Source of the DNA: Irineochytrium annulatum
Lineage: Eukaryota > Chytridiomycota > Chytridiomycetes > Chytridiales > Chytridiaceae
Direction of reading: 5' to 3'
Assembly: GCA_027600665.1 (NCBI GenBank)
Contig: JADGJL010000136.1
Coordinates: 1-37,951 of the forward strand
Length of the DNA stretch: 37,951 bases
The position numbers and the translations under genes were made by a program. This document shows, in pieces, positions 19,089-31,572 of this stretch. Position 1 is the stretch's first letter, and each line of letters starts with the position of its first letter. The notes below the pieces were generated by a model. It saw only the letters and a program-made list of their open reading frames with translations, ran no database searches and was not told the origin of the DNA.

Positions 19089-20494
19089 CTACGGCGCGGG
19101 TGTGACGGCGACGACCACCGTATTTGGTGCAACGGTGAGCGTGAGGGTCATGGCCTGGCCCGGGTTGAAGATGGCCTGCGTCGGCGCCACGAGCCCGCCG
19201 ACGACAGTCATCATGCCGTTGGCTGTCATCGTAGCCTGAAGCGCTCCCTTGCCGCCACCCGCGACAGCCGTGGTGGCTGCGCCGGCGGGGGCGGAGGCAG
19301 CGGCGCCGGTGCCCGCGGCAGCGCCAGTGCCAGCGGCTGCACCAGTGCCGGCGGCTGCACCAGTGCCCGCGGCAGCGCCAGTGCCGGCGGCCGCACCGGT
19401 GCCAGCGGCTGCACCGGTTCCAGCGGCAGCTCCCGTCCCGGCAGCTGCACCAGTACCGGTGCCAGCGGCAGCTCCAGCGCCAGCAGCAGCACCGGCGCCA
19501 GCGGCCGCTCCCGCCCCGGTGTTGACGGCCGTCGCGGCGCTCGTGAACCCCATGATGAACCCCGTCGCCGGGTCGACGGTGCAAGGCTTGTTCGTCTTGG
19601 CCCCAACCATAAACATATTACACCAGAACCCGAACCCCGCATCCGTGACCGCCAGCCCATGCAGCGCCACGACGGTGCCCTTCGCGAGATCGGCGGGGAC
19701 GTTGAACGACAGCATGCTGTACGTGTTCGTGTCGGACACGAGCTGGTTGTGGACCATCCCCACGTTCTGGCCCTGCGCGTTGACGCCGCAGGCCGGGAAG
19801 GGCGAGAAGATGTTGCCGGCGTCGACGAAGGAACCCACGCGGACGGTGGTGGCGAGCTCGGCCCAGACCAGAACGCCGTCCACGGCGTTGTCGGCGTTGC
19901 CGGAGTTGATCATGAGTTGGACGGCCTGGCCGGCGGCAAAGGGTGTTTTTGGGTTGAGGGCGGTGACTTGGATGGCGTTTTGGAGAGGGGCGATGGTGTT
20001 GGCGGAGGAGTGGAAGGACGCGAGCTGGAGAGTGGGATGCGGTTAGACATCGGGTTGAGGGAGCAGAAGAGGGCAGGAGGGTGCTCGCGAGAGCTAAGAG
20101 CTCTTTAGGAGAGCAGGTCCGACAGAGAACCCTTGAGAAGTGAAGGGCGCGTCCTCCCGAGCGAGTGCCTCTTTCTCTTCCTGCATTCCCCTTTCACGAA
20201 TCCCTTCGCTTTGCTCAAACTCACCATGTAAGCCGTGTCGGGGATGCCGTCATTCGACTGCGGCGGGCCACCGTTGCCAGCCGGCGCGGCGATGGCCAAG
20301 TTCTGATTAGCGTCTGCGTTGAAGGCGAGCGGGATGTCCATGTTAAATACAAGCTTCTTGAGCACGCCACCGAGCGAGTAGGGCATGTTGCCGCCGGGCG
20401 GCGCGCAGAAATAGGAGGGTAAGAGGACGCCGTTGGTGAAGGCGTTGGCGGAGGTAGCCAGAGCCAGGACGGCTGCTGTTGCGGTGAAGAGCAT
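19089..20494 (-). CDS. Secreted protein with Gly-Thr-Gly-Ala-Ala-Ala repeats, two exons
   Basis: Exons 20494-20225 and 20024-19089 (minus), intron 199 nt (GTGAGT..CTCCAG, TCTAAC branch), phase 0, 401 aa. Residues 1-20 are a clear signal peptide (MLFTATAAVLALATSANA). The mature N-terminal ~220 residues form a non-repetitive domain starting FTNGVLLPSYFCAPPGG and containing VDGVLVWAELATTVRVGSF, FPACGVN and FGFWCNMFMVG. These segments loosely recall reeler-type extracellular domains (a surface protein with G-F/L-x-x-A and a VGSF-like step), but I am not sure. Then come about a dozen six-residue units, GAGAAA passing into GTGAAA, and a final ~60-residue segment with LVAPTQAIFNPGQAMTLTLT. There is no GPI-type hydrophobic end. 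Likely an extracellular or wall-matrix protein; role unknown. Confidence 0.8.
19299..19520 (-). repeat. 18-nt tandem coding repeat (Gly-x-Gly-Ala-Ala-Ala)
   Basis: About twelve 18-nt units read on the minus strand. The units nearest the domain encode GAGAAA and the later ones GTGAAA, with one two-residue GT insertion. Third codon positions vary between units, so the array is old enough to have diverged and is held at the protein level. Confidence 0.85.
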
Positions 20495-21415
20495 GGTGTG
20501 GATGGTGGGTGAGGGTATGTGGGAGCCGGGACGACTGGTGCCAGTAGATGGAGGACCGACGGGGGACGGAAGGGTATGTGCTGCTGTCGGCGATTGTGAA
20601 TGCGAACAGAGCGGCTGCCTTTTGTTGCGGATGCAGGGAGAGCGGCCGGGATGCAACGCGAAACGGTCTCACGTTGCGACGGAGGATCCTTGAAGTGACT
20701 ATATCCTCTGACTTGACACCGTCTGGCTGACTCTGTCAGAACCCCCCTTCTTCATGATGACGATCCCCCCCAAGCTCCTTGGTGAAGAGGTTGTGGCGTG
20801 TGGCGTAAAGCGCTACTGTCTACGCTTTGAGAGTTATACCAGTCAGCGTGGAATACTTCGACATGTTTAATTTACGTCAACACAAAAAGAAGGCTTTGTC
20901 TCATTGCAAACGTTCTCATTTACGACCTACGTCCACAGAACTAATTAGCAATAGAACAGCCCTCATGTGCATGTGCATCAAAAATGCTGCTGGATGTCAG
21001 CCGGGCCGGTCAGGCTCTGGATAGCCTCCACGCCAATGCGGGGTTCGGCCCGGGACGGGAGGGCAGGCACGGCGCCGGTGGGGAACAGGAGCGCGGGAGG
21101 TGTGGACATCTTTGATGGGTGGGACATGGTGGCCTTCAGTCCTTCCGATAACGCTACGGCGGTATCAAACCCTAATATATTTCGCGGGCTCCGATCCTGC
21201 CACGACCCGTGTTGCTCCCCGAACCTTCCCATCCTCTCGTTGCAGGCCCGTCTTCGCAGGAAATCATCGTCGACCACCATTTCAACGCCCTCAACACAGC
21301 AGGAGCCGCCCGTCCCACAGCCTGAAGCCCTTTTGCCTTGCACTCTCAGCCGTGCCACCGATAAGCTTTGCCCCATCCATCAAACGCAGTGTTCACACCA
21401 GCTTGCCCATTGACG
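20495..21415. promoter_or_regulatory. Divergent intergenic region (secreted protein / cysteine dioxygenase)
   Basis: About 920 nt between divergent start codons at 20494 (-) and 21416 (+). A TAATATATTT stretch at about 21171-21180 (+) lies 240 nt upstream of the cysteine dioxygenase ATG. No further gene is supported. Confidence 0.4.
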
Positions 21416-22305
21416 ATGCCGACCTACACGGACCCGACCACCCTCTCGCCCGTCTCCGACCTTTCGGACCTGATCAAGCGTCTGCACTCCGAGTTGGCCG
21501 ACAAGGGGATCGACGAGATGGACGAAGCGAGCGTGACGCGGGTCAGGCAGCTGATGGCCAGCATGGAGTCCCGGCAGGAGGAGTGGGGGAAGTTCGCGCA
21601 TTTCGACGAGAACAAGTACACGAGGAATCTGGTCGATGATGGGAACGGGAGGTTCAACTTGATGGTACTTTGTTGGCCGGGAGGGAGAAGCAGGTGAGTT
21701 TTCTGAGAGCGGTATTGGGGACGTGATGTGAATGAGAGCCAAGCGACATGCGTATGTCTTCCGAGAATGGTGTGAGCTACGGTCTGACTCCACACCGATC
21801 ACTGCACTGTGTCCGACGCTACCTTACCGCACCACGTTGTCCTCGAATCCTTTGAAAATTAATTTATTACCAGCTAACCTTTAAACTTGAACAGCGCAAT
21901 TCATGACCACGCGGGATCACACTGCCTTATGAAGGTGCTTGACGGCCAAATCCTTGAAACGCAATACGAGTGGCCGACGGAGGCAGGCGTGCCGATGAAG
22001 CAGCGGAAGGCGTCTACCTACAACCTGGAGAGCGTGGCGTACATCAACGGTATGTATTCGTTCTTCCCCTGCCCTTTGACATTCTCGTTGCGTCTTCTGA
22101 CCTTGCTTTTGTAAATATAGATTCTGTCGGCCTCCACCGCATTTCCAATAACAGCAGCAGCGCACCAGCCGTTACCCTCCACCTTTACTGCCCGCCATAC
22201 GACTGTTGTAGAACCTTTGACGAGCAAACCAGCATCCAAAGGGCTTCGGGGAAGTACTGCTTCCACTCTCGTGCGGGTGAGGTGGTGAGGCATTGTGAAG
22301 CGTGA
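21416..22305 (+). CDS. CDO1: Cysteine dioxygenase, three exons
   Basis: Exons 21416-21693, 21895-22049 and 22121-22305 give 205 aa, close to the ~200 aa of animal enzymes. It oxidises L-cysteine with O2 to cysteine sulfinate in the cytosol, the entry to taurine and sulfate production. Visible hallmarks: YTRNLVD carries the substrate-carboxylate Arg. IHDH supplies two iron-binding His and SHC the crosslinking Cys. GLHRISN supplies the third iron His, and LHLY the second-shell His and the Tyr of the Cys-Tyr cofactor. The 17-residue spacing between the third His and that Tyr equals that of the mammalian protein. Frame is kept at both introns (AG+C, G+AT). The ATG at 21416 is the first in frame; upstream only a TTG exists. 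No upstream targeting sequence. Confidence 0.93.
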
Positions 22306-24505
<2,200 letters not shown>

Positions 24506-25132
24506 ACGTTCTCACCTCTTACCTTGTTCATTTGTATTTTGGAAAAAACTTCTACATATTGATATGTCGCGAAAGGCTCTTGCGCCTTCTTTCAGTCTCT
24601 TCCCTCTTCTTTTATCTTGCGTTTGGCGGGAGCTGGCTTTTGACCGTAGCTGATGAACCTTCGTGCTCACAAACATGAATGATAACCATCACTTGTAATT
24701 TTAACAATTGGCGGCAAGCTTTGCACTTAAATCGTGAAGGCGCCCCAAAAATAATTAAAACACAGCAAAGAAGCTGCCCCTTTCGCGATGGCCATGCCGT
24801 TTGGGCCTGTTTGCCTAAACTTCCAAAATTACTTCGGCTGAAAGGTCCAACTGCCTTTGCCCCCTCACTGCTGCTGCGTTTCCCTTTGAACGGCAACCAA
24901 ACAAGGCGCACGCTGCCAGGCGGCGTCCCATGCCTGCGGCCCTGCTTGCGGTGAGCTCCGGAACGAATAAGTGCTACCGCGACACCGGCAAGCATTCCCT
25001 TCTGCCTACATTCTGCATAACCCCACCCGTCGCCTCGTTCCATCAACCCGCCACTAGGCCGTTCTAACCCCCCGGTGACGACTGATCGCGTCGGTCATCA
25101 TCGGCCCTCTCACCTTTCCACTCACCGCCACC
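24506..25132. other. Spacer between PGI and the small Ser-rich gene
   Basis: About 630 nt. It should hold the PGI 3' UTR and the promoter of the next gene. Frames of 90-140 codons on both strands overlap here without domain content and are not called. Confidence 0.45.
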
Positions 25133-25519
25133 ATGTTCCGCCGCCACTCGCTCTGTGGCCGCCGCTTCTCAGCCGACTTCGGCACCACCCAGAACCGCCG
25201 TCGCAGCGCCTCGACGTGCCCCTCGTCCTCTTCGTCACCGACGTCAAGCGAGCCCGGTTCGACCTCCTCGCTAGCATACACCAACACGTCATCGTCCCGT
25301 ATCGCGTCGTCCCACGCTCACGACGCCACTGCGTCCGCCGTCGCCACCACAAATCCAACGTCGTCGGCGTCGACAACGCCCTCCAAGAGGGCCCGGGCCG
25401 CGTCCTGCTCCCCGATGATGGGCGGCTCGACCGGGAACGCGCTGGACGTGATCGTCGATGAGAATGGCACCGTGGAGTTTGAGCACGAGGGGAGCGAGGC
25501 GTCGGGCACGCTGTGCTGA
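25133..25519 (+). CDS. Small Ser-rich hypothetical protein
   Basis: An intronless frame of 128 aa with an excellent start context (GCCACCATG). The N-terminus is basic (MFRRHSLCGRRF, NRRRSAS). Residues ~25-95 are Ser/Thr/Ala-rich and likely disordered, with a basic SKRARAAS cluster. The last ~30 residues differ in character (GNALDVIVDENGTVEFEHEG) and end in Cys. An AATAAA at 25657-25662, about 140 nt past the stop, fits a polyadenylation signal. I recognise no family. The start context, the polyadenylation signal and the distinct C-terminal segment argue for a real gene, but the low complexity leaves doubt. Confidence 0.5.
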   Translation: MFRRHSLCGRRFSADFGTTQNRRRSASTCPSSSSSPTSSEPGSTSSLAYTNTSSSRIASSHAHDATASAVATTNPTSSASTTPSKRARAASCSPMMGGSTGNALDVIVDENGTVEFEHEGSEASGTLC

Positions 25520-25656
25520 GGCGGCGGGCATCCGTGTTGAAGAGCGAAGCTTTCGTTTGTTCATAATACCCGTATGTTGATTATCTTGTACCTACCGTAT
25601 TCTTATGTACTATTCTGCCTCGCTGCATCTATCGTTCCGCCTCTCTTATTTGTATA

Positions 25657-25662
25657 AATAAA
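25657..25662 (+). terminator. Polyadenylation signal (AATAAA)
   Basis: AATAAA about 140 nt downstream of the stop at 25519, followed by a TGTTTTGTG U/G-rich stretch, the usual downstream element arrangement. Confidence 0.5.
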
Positions 25663-25758
25663 CGTGTTTTGTGCTGACTACGAGTCTTTATCATATCAAA
25701 ATCCCTTCCATGCCCACGTCCGTCCTCTCTGCACTAAGTCTTCCCCCTTCCACCTCCA

Positions 25759-26974
25759 TCAGTCGTCCTCTCCATACCCGACCATTCCATCATGCTCACG
25801 CCCGCCTTCGCCCTCGCTCTCCTTCCCCAACCCCGGAGTATCCCCAATAACGTCCGCAGCCCTCTCAATCAAGCCCCTCACCCAAGCCGGATGCTTCACG
25901 TCCCTTAACTCCTCAGCGCCAAACCATCTCGCGTATGTACCTACGTCCAGGCTCGCGGCGTCACATCGCCCCAGGTGGATATATCGGTACGGTTGTGGCG
26001 GGGCGGTGGGGATCATAATGGGCGGTAGGTGGTGCGAGAGCGAGAAGGCGTATTCCGGGAGGTCGGTGGCGGAGATGAGGGCTCGGGCGGCTAGAAATAA
26101 AATATGATTAACAAATGAAGATTTATGTTCTATGGCCCGAAAGAAGGCAGATCTCACCGGCGTCGCGCTCCGTGTCCCTAAGGGACGGAAAGGACGTCGG
26201 AACCGTCCAGATCGTCCTGTCCTCTCGATCGTTATCATTGCCTGCCCGGTCGCGTCCAACGTTACTACGGCCCGCACTCTCCCCGTCCCTGTCCGCGACT
26301 AGCAAGTAAGTCATCACACCGTCATCCCGCCCGCTGACCAAAAGTGTGCCGTACTCCCTCGCCTATTCCAGCTCCCGCATTAGTATTAACGACCCAAACA
26401 GAAGCTCCGCGCTATTACCCGCTCCGACAAGGCATTCGAGGCCGACAGGTCCAACGCGCCGAACGTCTCAACACCCGTCGCACGCTTCACGGACCCCCAC
26501 CGGTCGCCCACTGTTCGCGCAGAGAACGCGTGTTTAGGCAGCCGTGTCGATCAATAACTGCACACCTTGCACCTGCAGCCGTCCAGCGTAGCAGTTCGTC
26601 CGACCAAAGACCTGAACCATGCGGCCGGGCTTGACAATCGTCGCGAGCGCTGGGGTCGTATTGGTTATTTGATGCGTACAACGCATACAAGCGAACAGGG
26701 GTGAGGCGAGGAACTCACATTGCGGGCACACGAGCGTGATGCGACCCGTCGGGTCCACCAATTCGGCCTGCATGAGCCGTGGTCGGGCCCTCACGGGCGC
26801 CGATGCCGGCGCCGTGGAGGATCGGCGCTCCCGCTTGGGCGGGGGTTTGCCGGCAGCATCGCCGTCCGGCTCGGCGTCGGTCGGTGCCGGGTCCTCGATG
26901 GGCGCGACGGTTAGGACCTTGGCGATGAGGTTGGCGACGGGAGCGCCGTGGGTGATGCGATCGACACTGACCAT
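25759..26974 (-). CDS. OB-fold protein fused to a degenerate Nudix-like domain, five exons
   Basis: Exons (minus) 26974-26719, 26649-26566, 26510-26419, 26362-26158 and 26090-25759 keep one frame through four introns (69, 55, 56 and 67 nt, all GT..AG) and give 322 aa. Residues ~5-140 read as an OB fold: AKVLTVAPIE, a ~40-residue basic/Pro loop, then AELVDPTGRITLV, IVKPGRMVQVFGRT and YAGRLQVQVGDRWGSVK, resembling single-stranded nucleic-acid-binding proteins of the SOSS-B/SSB type. Residues ~148-310 read as a Nudix fold: YGTLLVSGRDDGVMTYLLVA, then a box at 199-223 starting PTSFPSLRDTERDAAARALI, later PYRYIHLG and YARWFGAEEL. Of the Nudix acids only Asp207 remains; Ala216, Ser219 and Ala220 replace catalytic Glu. 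Hydrolase activity is therefore unlikely. If the third intron is retained, a truncated OB-only product ends within it. Role possibly nucleic-acid binding; inference. Confidence 0.6.
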
Positions 26975-27469
26975 CAAGCAGGGTGTGGCGAACAGCTAGG
27001 AAGGTACACGGAAACTATCGTCTACGAACAGATAAGTCCGCAAGAGAATTTGTAGATATCATAGGAGCGCACGACTAATCAGATTTCCGAGATAATTAGT
27101 GCGTTTTCGACCAAAATGCACGCATGATAATTCATTCCATTTGACAAGGATTTAGAATGTGCAGGAACATCTACCAGAAAGAAACGTACAACCATCTTGA
27201 GAACAGGGCTAAATATTAGGTAATGGCAGGCCAGTAGCGGACTTTGTTCACGCAAGTACGAAGAGGAAAGATAACACGCAATATCAGCTAGTGATCTACT
27301 AGGAAAATATAAGAGGATAATGGGCTTTAGAACCCGTATTGTCCGTGAAGGCTAAAAGGGAGTGCAGATGGTATACAGTCCATGGTCATTGAGAATAGGA
27401 AAAAAATAAATGTCTCAACAATTCATCCACTATCGTTAACGCAAGTCCCGATGTTGTACCCGCCCTAAC
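26975..27469. promoter_or_regulatory. Spacer upstream of OB/Nudix-like gene
   Basis: About 500 nt, AT-rich, between the GH63 stop and the OB-fold gene ATG on the same strand. It should carry the OB gene promoter and the GH63 3' UTR. No gene is seen. Confidence 0.45.
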
Positions 27470-30400
27470 TCAAGCCTCGATGGTCTTCCCAGCTTTCATA
27501 ATCATCTAAGGACACATTAGAAAAGCCCAGTTTAAAATCGAGCCCTCACCTTAGCAATCAGACCCGTCCACCCGGTTTGGTGCGACGCGCCGAGGCCCAT
27601 AGCAGTGTCAGCGTTGAAGTACTCGTAAAACAGGACATAGTCCTTGAAATTCGGGTCCTTGTCAAACAGCTCATCGCCGCCGTTGATAGGCCTCTTGCCC
27701 TCCTTGTCGCGGACAAACATCTTGATGACGCGGTGCATGATGAACTCGGCAACTGAGTCGAGGGGCATTTGCTTGCCCGAGCCCGTCGGGCACTCGACCT
27801 GAAGCGAGTCGCCGAAGTAATGGTGGAAGCGGTTCATCGACTGCAACAACATGTCAGAATCAACATCATCGAATGAAAAGACATATTTGGGCTCACCTCA
27901 ATCAAGAGGTACGTTGTAGGCATCCAGATTGGCCCCCTCCAGTTCGAGTTGCCGCCAAACAGGCCCGAATCCGACTCGGCCGGCACGTACTGAACCGTGT
28001 GGGCCTCCGAGCCGACGTAGTACGTGTACGGCTGGTCCTGGTGGAACTTGCTAAGCGACCTGATGCCGAACGGCGACAGGAACTCGTTCTCGTCCAGCAT
28101 GTACCCCAGCACACGGACGAGGCGTTCGCGCGGGATGAGGGAAAGCAGGAACCGCTCGCCCTGCCCGGGTTCGTCGATCGTGGCCACGTTCTTCTTAGTG
28201 AAGTCGAAATGCTCGAGGAACCACTCCATGCGCCTCTTAAAGCCAGGGTTCTGCTCGAGCGTCTCGGGCTCGAGGACGAAGACGGCGTAGAGCGGGATCA
28301 GGCCGACGAGCGAACGGACGCGGAGGGGAACGGTGTTCTCGTTATTGAAAACGACGTTGTCGTAGAAGAAGCCGTCTTTCTCGTCCCAGAGCGAGAAGTC
28401 CTCGTCGATGAGGGAGGACCACGAGAGCGCGTCGGACACGTAGAGGAAGTGCTCGAAGAACTTAGAGGCCATGTCCTCGAAGGACCTGTTGGTGGGCGCG
28501 AGCTCCAGGGCCATCTCGAGCATGGAGAGGCAGAAGAAGGCCATCCAGCCCGTGCCGTCGGCCTGCCGGAGCCTACCGCCAATGGGGAGAGACTCGGATC
28601 GGTTGAAGACAGCGATGTTGTCGAGGCCGAGGAAGCCGCCCTCGAAAAGGTTGAGTCCGTCGGCGTCCTTGCGGTTGACCCACCAGGTGAAGTTAAGGAG
28701 GTGCTTCTGGAACATGCGCTCGAGGAACAGCTTGTCCTCCTTCTCGAAGACTTTCTTCTCGTTCTTGTAGATCTGTATTGCAAGCACTTTTAGCCTATGC
28801 TCATGCAATCAAGACAATGAAATTGGTGCGCAACAAACCTGCAGGGCAGCCCACGCAAGAACGGGCGGGTTGACATCCGAGAAGTTCCACTCGTACGCGG
28901 GGATCTGGCCGTTTGGGTGAAGATACCACTCGCGCATCAGGAGAATCAGCTGCTTCTTAGCGAACCACGGGTCAACTGTTTGACAAAGCGTTTAGGTTGA
29001 AGTCGTGTTGAGATAGTACAGGACGCAAACTCACTCAGCGAAAGGATGACCGTGTGGAAGGCCGTATCCCACGACGCAAAGAACGGGTACTCCCACTTAT
29101 CCGGCATGGACAGAATGTCGTCAACGTGGAGATGCCTCCAGTCCTTGTTCCTTGCCTTCAAACGCTCCGGAGGCGGCGCAGGCTGCCCCTGATCACCCTC
29201 GAGCCACTCCTTAACAACGTAGTGATAGAACTGCTTCGACCACAGCATGCCCGCGAATGCCTGGCGCTGGATGCTCCTCAGCTCCGCCGGCAGGCTCGAA
29301 TTATCGAGCGTGGCCTCGTAGAACTCATCGGCCTCCGCGATACGGTCCTCGAAGACTTTGTCGAAGGCGCTCCCGAAGAGGTCGGGAGCGTCCTTTCCGT
29401 CGCCGCCGCAGCGGGGCTTGAGGCGGAGCTTGATCACGACGGAGGACTCGGCGGGGACGATGCCACTATACCAAGCCGCAGCCTTGGTGCCGGTCATATC
29501 CGGGTTCACGGCATCCTCCTTGCCGTCAACGATGAAGTTGTTAACGCCGTCCTGTGTGAAAGTTTTCTTTGGTATAAGAGAAATGCCACTTAAGCGAACG
29601 AAACACACAAACCTTGCAGTACTTCGACTTGTTCGCGACGCCGTACACGGCCTTAAGATTCGTATCATTGTCCGCGAACAGAAGTGTCGGCTCCCCGTTC
29701 CTCTCCATCCCCTCCGAAGTTGACGGTGCACAGTGAAGCCACCCATTCAGCTTCTCATGCTCGATCTGAATCGATCTCGGCTCCCCGCTCCTCCCCTCTT
29801 TGTCCACTGCCCTTAGCGTCGGCCTCGGCGCAAACGGCGCCTGCTCCGCCTTAGATTTGCCTGCTGCGCGCTTCTTCGCGCGACCCATAGCCGGCTTAAG
29901 ATCAATCGGCGTCGGGGGCGCGAGGTCCTCGTCGTCGGCGCCGACAGTGTGGTCGTAGTCCGGGTCCCTCCAAGCCCAACGGTTGCGGTACCAGATCTGC
30001 GGGACGATGTGGCACGGCGCGGGCTCCTTGGATCGGTTGCAGACGGTCACGCGGACGCAGATATCGTCAACGTCCTCGGCGTCCTTCGCGTACTCGATGA
30101 AGACGTCGAAATACTTGTTGTCGTTAAAGACGCCAGTGTGCTTGAGCTCGAACTCGCCGTCGGTGCGGGAGCGCTTCTGGTTCTCCTCGACAAGTTGCTG
30201 GTAGGGAAACTCGGCGTGAGGGTACTTGTAGAGGTACTAACGGGGAAACGGGTGGAGAGGTATTAGCATGAGAAAAGTATTTCATCTCCAGCACTCTTAC
30301 CTTCATGTAAGTGTGGCACGGCGTGTTATCGAGGTAAAAGTACTCCTCCTTTACATCCTCGCCGTGGTTCCCCTCATGGCCCGTGACACCAAATAGCCTC

Positions 30401-30737
30401 TCCTTCAAGATGGGGTCCTTTCCGTTCCACAGCGCAACGCTGAAGCAGACGAGCTGGTGGTTGTCCGACACGCCGGCAAGGCCGTCCTCGCCCCACCTGT
30501 AGGCCCTCTTGTGCGAGTGCGAGAACGGGAAGTAGGCCCAGGCGTTGCCATCGGCGCTGTAGTCCTCGCGAACCGTCGCCCACTCGCGCTCAGAGAGGTA
30601 TGGGCCCCTTTATGAGGGAACAACGCGCTAGTAAGTACAAGGGGAACTCTTCCGTAACTCCCACGATAGTTCGCCTACCATCTCCTCCAGTGCTTCTTCA
30701 ATGCGTTGGCGTCCTCGATCCTCCTCTGCTCGGCCAT
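27470..30737 (-). CDS. GH63-type glycoside hydrolase, soluble, eight exons
   Basis: Exons (minus): 30737-30679, 30607-30301, 30236-29613, 29551-29035, 28975-28839, 28772-27897, 27840-27550, 27505-27470; 948 aa, all junctions in frame. The family (mannosyl-oligosaccharide-glucosidase-like, (alpha/alpha)6 barrel) cleaves alpha-glucosidic bonds by inversion. Hallmarks: [19 protein letters not shown] and [12 protein letters not shown] in the N-terminal beta domain, [20 protein letters not shown] and [11 protein letters not shown] in the barrel, and [20 protein letters not shown] with [11 protein letters not shown] at the end. No signal peptide or membrane span is seen, so it is unlike the ER glucosidase I and more like the cytosolic GH63 relatives of fungi and bacteria. 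A Lys/Ala-rich insert ([16 protein letters not shown]) interrupts the N-terminal domain near residue 235. The last exon codes for only 11 residues; reading through the last intron would end the protein five codons later. Substrate is unknown. Confidence 0.88.
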
Positions 30738-31572
30738 GTTGAACGTCGAGCGGTGTGGAGGGTCGCGGGTTGTGGGAAGTGGGAGTAAGGGGAAGTCAAT
30801 GCTTGCCGTCTTTTTGTAGGGATCGCAATGGATCGGGTTTTCCATTCACGGTTTGTTTCAATTGCCTCTCTTGCTTAGCTTCTTCCCGTCAGCCCACTGG
30901 TCCTCCACCATCCTCCTCCTCCTGGTCTGCTTACCTTTTCGCGAAATACTTGGAATACTATATTTGCGCCGCGAGCTAATCTATGCATGCCTGGTCCACG
31001 CGGGTGGAAGAGAAGCTCAAAGTTGAGTAAAAGAGACACTTTATCTTCTGTCGCTGCAGGTCAATCCAGGTAGAACTTGCGAAGATTACCAGACCGCTGC
31101 CTTGAAGCATCTTCGTGTACAAAAGACTTTTCATGCTCTTCTATCGCGAAGAGTTTTCCTTTTTATATTCTTGTATTTGTTAAAATATGTTGAAAATTCC
31201 TAGTTTGCTTCTTGTTCTCCAATTTCGGCTGCTTTTAAATCCCGATGAGGCGTACGTGATCTGCGGAGGATCTGGGCCGCTCGCTATCATCATCGAGATC
31301 GCTGCCACACATTGCTGATTTAAAGTCTATTTTTAACCTGGACGCGATAATTTGACTGCTTGCCTGGGCTCGACTCGACCCTGCTCGCGAACCAGCTTCG
31401 ATTCCAGGCCTTGGCCAACAATGCCGCGAGCGCACTACTAAAGCTGCGCCAAGTTCCCGTTTTCTTAACTTCCATCCTTCGCTTATTCCGAGCTACCCAT
31501 CACCTCGGCTACTACCATCTTCGACCCTACGATCGTTCCACTGCCTCGAACCCACGACATCCAAACATCAGC
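30738..31572. promoter_or_regulatory. Divergent intergenic region (GH63 / small coiled-coil gene)
   Basis: About 835 nt between divergent start codons. Mixed composition with an AT-rich core at 31140-31230. No gene supported. The frame ahead of 31573 is open back to 31360 but only from a TTG. Confidence 0.4.

Noticed and set aside
27873..28793. 306-codon plus-strand open frame
   Set aside because: It is antisense to GH63 exon 6 and its openness follows from the GC-rich codon usage of that gene. The opposite strand has clear GH63 motifs and splice continuity.
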